In this document: in pieces, positions 5,637 to 6,810 of the stretch
How the letters are laid out: each line of letters begins with the position of its first letter
Numbering within the stretch: position 1 is the first letter of the stretch
From: Solobacterium sp. UBA636
GTDB taxonomy: Bacteria; Bacillota_I; Bacilli_A; Erysipelotrichales; Erysipelotrichaceae
Reading direction: 5' to 3'
Assembly: GCA_002299675.1 (NCBI GenBank)
Contig: DBOW01000070.1
Span: 19,066 to 25,875, forward strand
DNA: 6,810 nt
Position numbers and translations under genes: made by a program
The notes under the pieces: generated by a model
Databases searched by the model: none
What the model was told of the DNA's origin: nothing
Seen by the model: the letters and a program-made list of their open reading frames with translations, nothing else

Positions 5637-5960
5637 ATTATTTATGATATTGTCATTGCATATAAAACTGAAAAACCATATAAAATGGTCACAGGGTCAG
5701 AAGGAATCAACTGATGTTTATATAAACAAAAAATATGCCATATAGACACTTATCACATTCACTGACTGGTGTTTTGAAATATCAAGTCTACTTTATTTAA
5801 TATTAACTATTGATTCAGCTAATGTACCATCAAAGAAGGAAGTTCTAAAATCAGGTTTCTTTATGGTCATAATCAGATCATTATGGTAAGCGACATTACT
5901 GTTACTATCAGAAGTATCGAAATGAGTGAAAATTGGTATATTAATTTTTAAATAAATATC
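5637..5960. other. Stretch without a confident gene
   Basis: No convincing start codon with a ribosome binding site occurs here on either strand. Visible items are: two direct copies of CATATAAAA (5659-5667 and 5677-5685); a small hairpin ACCAT/ATGGT (5675-5679 and 5685-5689); an inverted repeat CATAAT/ATTATG (5868-5873 and 5880-5885) flanked by direct TTATGGT copies (5861-5867 and 5881-5887); and a weak promoter-like pair TTGCAT (5656-5661) with TATAAA (5679-5684), 17-bp spacer. A possible minus-strand coding remnant is listed separately. No tRNA is seen. Confidence 0.6.
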
Positions 5961-5969
5961 ATATAATAC
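5793..5969 (-). pseudogene. Possible 3' remnant of an unrecognised minus-strand gene
   Basis: Read on the minus strand, 58 codons are open from 5969 down to a TAA at 5793-5795. The translation looks protein-like, with segments such as FTHFDTSDSNSNVAYHNDL, MTIKKPDFRT and FFDGTLAESIVNIK. It has no usable start codon at its 5' end, and its upstream limit falls in the SRP RNA promoter, so it would be the C-terminal stub of a lost gene. I do not recognise the family. A long chance frame in AT-rich DNA is the main alternative, and an overlapping plus-strand frame (about 5743-5889) is also open. Confidence 0.25.
5939..5967 (+). promoter_or_regulatory. SRP RNA promoter
   Basis: A perfect -10 TATAAT at 5962-5967 places the start at about 5974, exactly at the first base of the SRP RNA closing stem. 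The -35 is poor: TATTAA at 5939-5944 has the right 17-bp spacing but few consensus bases. It is the only good promoter seen upstream of tadA. Confidence 0.6.
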
Positions 5970-5973
5970 TTAT

Positions 5974-6051
5974 TGCGCAACAGTTATGTACTAACTTGGT
6001 CAGGGTAGGAATACAGCAGCCATACGTATCTCTGACTGGGTGCGCGTTTTT
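5974..6051 (+). ncRNA. ffs: Small signal recognition particle RNA (4.5S-like, small bacterial type)
   Basis: The RNA pairs with Ffh to target nascent membrane and secreted proteins. The diagnostic domain IV apex is GGTCAGGGTAGGAA followed by TACAGCAGCC (5998-6021): GTA/TAC closes the GGAA tetraloop, and CAGG opposite AGCAG forms the conserved internal loop. Outward, GTAC (5988-5991) can pair with GTAT, CAGTT (5981-5985) with GACTG (6034-6038), and TGCGCA (5974-5979) with TGCGCG (6041-6046). This gives a hairpin of about 73 nt, the short form without the Alu domain. TTTTT (6047-6051) makes the closing stem double as a terminator. The symbol ffs follows E. coli usage; Bacillus calls it scr. Confidence 0.93.
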
Positions 6052-6056
6052 AATTT

Positions 6057-6512
6057 ATGGAAAAAGAATACTGGATGTCCCTGGCATTAAAAGAAGCGGT
6101 TAAAGCCAGAAACAAAGATGAAGTACCAATAGGGTGTATCATTGTGAAAGATGATAAAGTTTTAGCCAGGGCACATAATCTTAAAATACATAAAAAAGAC
6201 TCAACCTGCCACGCTGAAGTAGAATGTATACGAAAAGCCTGTAAAAAGTTAAACAGTTATTATCTCAATGACTGCGAAATGTATGTAACCCTTGAACCAT
6301 GTATGATGTGTACGGGGGCAATTATTCAGTCCAGACTAAAAAAGATATACATTGGCACAAGAGATATAAAAGGTGGCAGTATTGAATCAAGCATTGAAAT
6401 TAAAAAGGTAAGAAATATCAATCATTATCCAGATTATGAAATAGGTATACTGGAAGATGAGTGTTCGAAGATACTTAAAGATTTTTTTAAGGAAAAGAGG
6501 AATAAAAAATGA
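6057..6512 (+). CDS. tadA: tRNA adenosine(34) deaminase TadA
   Basis: The 151-residue cytoplasmic zinc enzyme converts A34 to inosine in the anticodon of tRNA-Arg(ACG), allowing it to read CGU, CGC and CGA. The deaminase signature is complete: EVPIGCIIV (22-30), HN (40-41), zinc and proton-shuttle motif HAE (52-54), and zinc site PCMMC (81-85). RLKKIYIGTRDIKGG follows, as in the family. The usual TAHAE and PCxMCAGA appear as TCHAE and PCMMCTGA, mild departures. The ATG at 6057 fits the family N-terminus (EYWMSLALKEA aligns with the usual first helix), but no Shine-Dalgarno sequence precedes it: the SRP RNA closing stem ends at 6046 and T-rich sequence fills the gap. An alternative start at 6075 has no better site. 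It overlaps the next gene by 4 nt. Confidence 0.93.
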   Translation: MEKEYWMSLALKEAVKARNKDEVPIGCIIVKDDKVLARAHNLKIHKKDSTCHAEVECIRKACKKLNSYYLNDCEMYVTLEPCMMCTGAIIQSRLKKIYIGTRDIKGGSIESSIEIKKVRNINHYPDYEIGILEDECSKILKDFFKEKRNKK

Positions 6513-6760
6513 CATTTAACGATTTTAAAGATGTGATAGATTCTCTGCCTGTAGAGATAGAAAACTTAACTGAAGAATCCCGTCTTGTTGAAGATATGGG
6601 TCTGGATGAAGAAGACTGTGAATATATTTTTGATATGCTGGAGAGAATACTGGGCTTCTGTTTCTCAGAAGATGATGCCTTCTACCGCTTTGCCGGACAC
6701 AAGCCGATGAAGGAACTGGTAGAGATGGCAAATATGGAACATGAATCAGTTTTTGATTAA
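6509..6760 (+). CDS. Small acidic protein, acyl-carrier-like without the carrier serine
   Basis: The 83-residue product overlaps the tadA stop as ATGA, with GAGG at 6497-6500 upstream, so translation is coupled to tadA. It is strongly acidic and helical. The pattern LTEESRLVEDMGLDEEDCEYIF (20-41) resembles helix I-II of acyl carrier proteins and of the ACP-like DUF1493 group. However, the DSL motif is replaced by DEED (33-36) with no serine for phosphopantetheine attachment. It therefore should not carry acyl groups in the usual way. The C-terminal part (KPMKELVEMA) looks like the final helix. It has no signal peptide or membrane segment. Function is unknown; the ACP-like fold is an inference from pattern only. 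Confidence 0.7.
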   Translation: MTFNDFKDVIDSLPVEIENLTEESRLVEDMGLDEEDCEYIFDMLERILGFCFSEDDAFYRFAGHKPMKELVEMANMEHESVFD

Positions 6761-6769
6761 GGAGTTAAT

Positions 6770-6810
6770 ATGCAGCTGGAATTAGTAGAGAAAACCATTG
6801 CCACAATATA
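6770..6810 (+). CDS. Start of a further gene (partial, unrecognised)
   Basis: An ATG at 6770 is preceded by AAGGAG (6759-6764), which overlaps the previous stop codon, at 5-nt spacing. The 13 visible complete codons read MQLELVEKTIATI and remain open to the window edge. The tight spacing to the small acidic gene indicates one operon with tadA. The N-terminus does not look like DnaX, which follows tadA and the SRP RNA gene in Bacillus. Too little is visible to name it. Confidence 0.6.
   Translation, partial: MQLELVEKTIATI

Noticed and set aside
5747..5756. DnaA-box-like TTATCACAT as an origin element
   Set aside because: It lacks one base of the TTATCCACA consensus, is single and has no accompanying boxes or AT-rich unwinding element distinct from background.
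5733..5798. Short plus-strand frame beginning MPYRHLSHSLTG
   Set aside because: Only about 21 codons, no ribosome binding site, no family match.
6525..6731. 68-codon minus-strand frame opposite the small acidic gene
   Set aside because: The plus-strand gene has a good coupled start and acidic ACP-like pattern; the antisense has no supporting signal.

Overview
The window looks like an origin-proximal piece of a low-GC Firmicutes chromosome. The AT-rich sequence, strong AGGAGG-type ribosome binding sites, a T-box leader, a short Firmicutes-type SRP RNA and two Bacillus-type parS sites all point that way. A lineage in or near the Erysipelotrichia/Coprobacillaceae is my guess from overall flavour; I cannot prove it from this sequence. 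All confident genes are on the plus strand.

Layout. Positions 2-346 hold the 3' end of an unrecognised gene. A LysR-type regulator (496-1413) follows with its own promoter. Next comes a complete methionine-type ABC importer: metQ lipoprotein (1507-2337), metN ATPase (2406-3413) and metI permease (3406-4062, overlapping metN). The metQ 5' leader is only about 20 nt, so it has no room for a SAM riboswitch or a T-box. Instead, ATAAC/GTTAT half-sites lie just upstream of the inferred metQ promoter, which fits control by the adjacent LysR protein. A hairpin between metQ and metN may hold metNI expression below that of the binding protein.

The serS promoter appears to lie in the last codons of metI. 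It feeds a serine T-box leader (about 4080-4276, apparent specifier UCU) and serS (4289-5575). A perfect parS palindrome, TGTTTCACGTGAAACA, sits inside the T-box leader. An identical copy begins directly after the serS stop codon, followed by a strong palindromic terminator.

About 340 bases without a confident gene follow. They contain a possible minus-strand coding remnant and small repeats. The SRP RNA gene (about 5974-6046) has a consensus -10 box. tadA (tRNA adenosine deaminase, 6057-6512) starts about 10 nt after the SRP RNA closing stem and has no visible Shine-Dalgarno sequence. tadA overlaps by 4 nt a small acyl-carrier-like protein that lacks the phosphopantetheine serine (6509-6760). 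A further gene begins at 6770 and leaves the window.

The most unusual point is the layering of chromosome-segregation sites (parS, the ParB/Spo0J target) on the transcription-control elements around serS. I did not find a novel defence or mobile system here.
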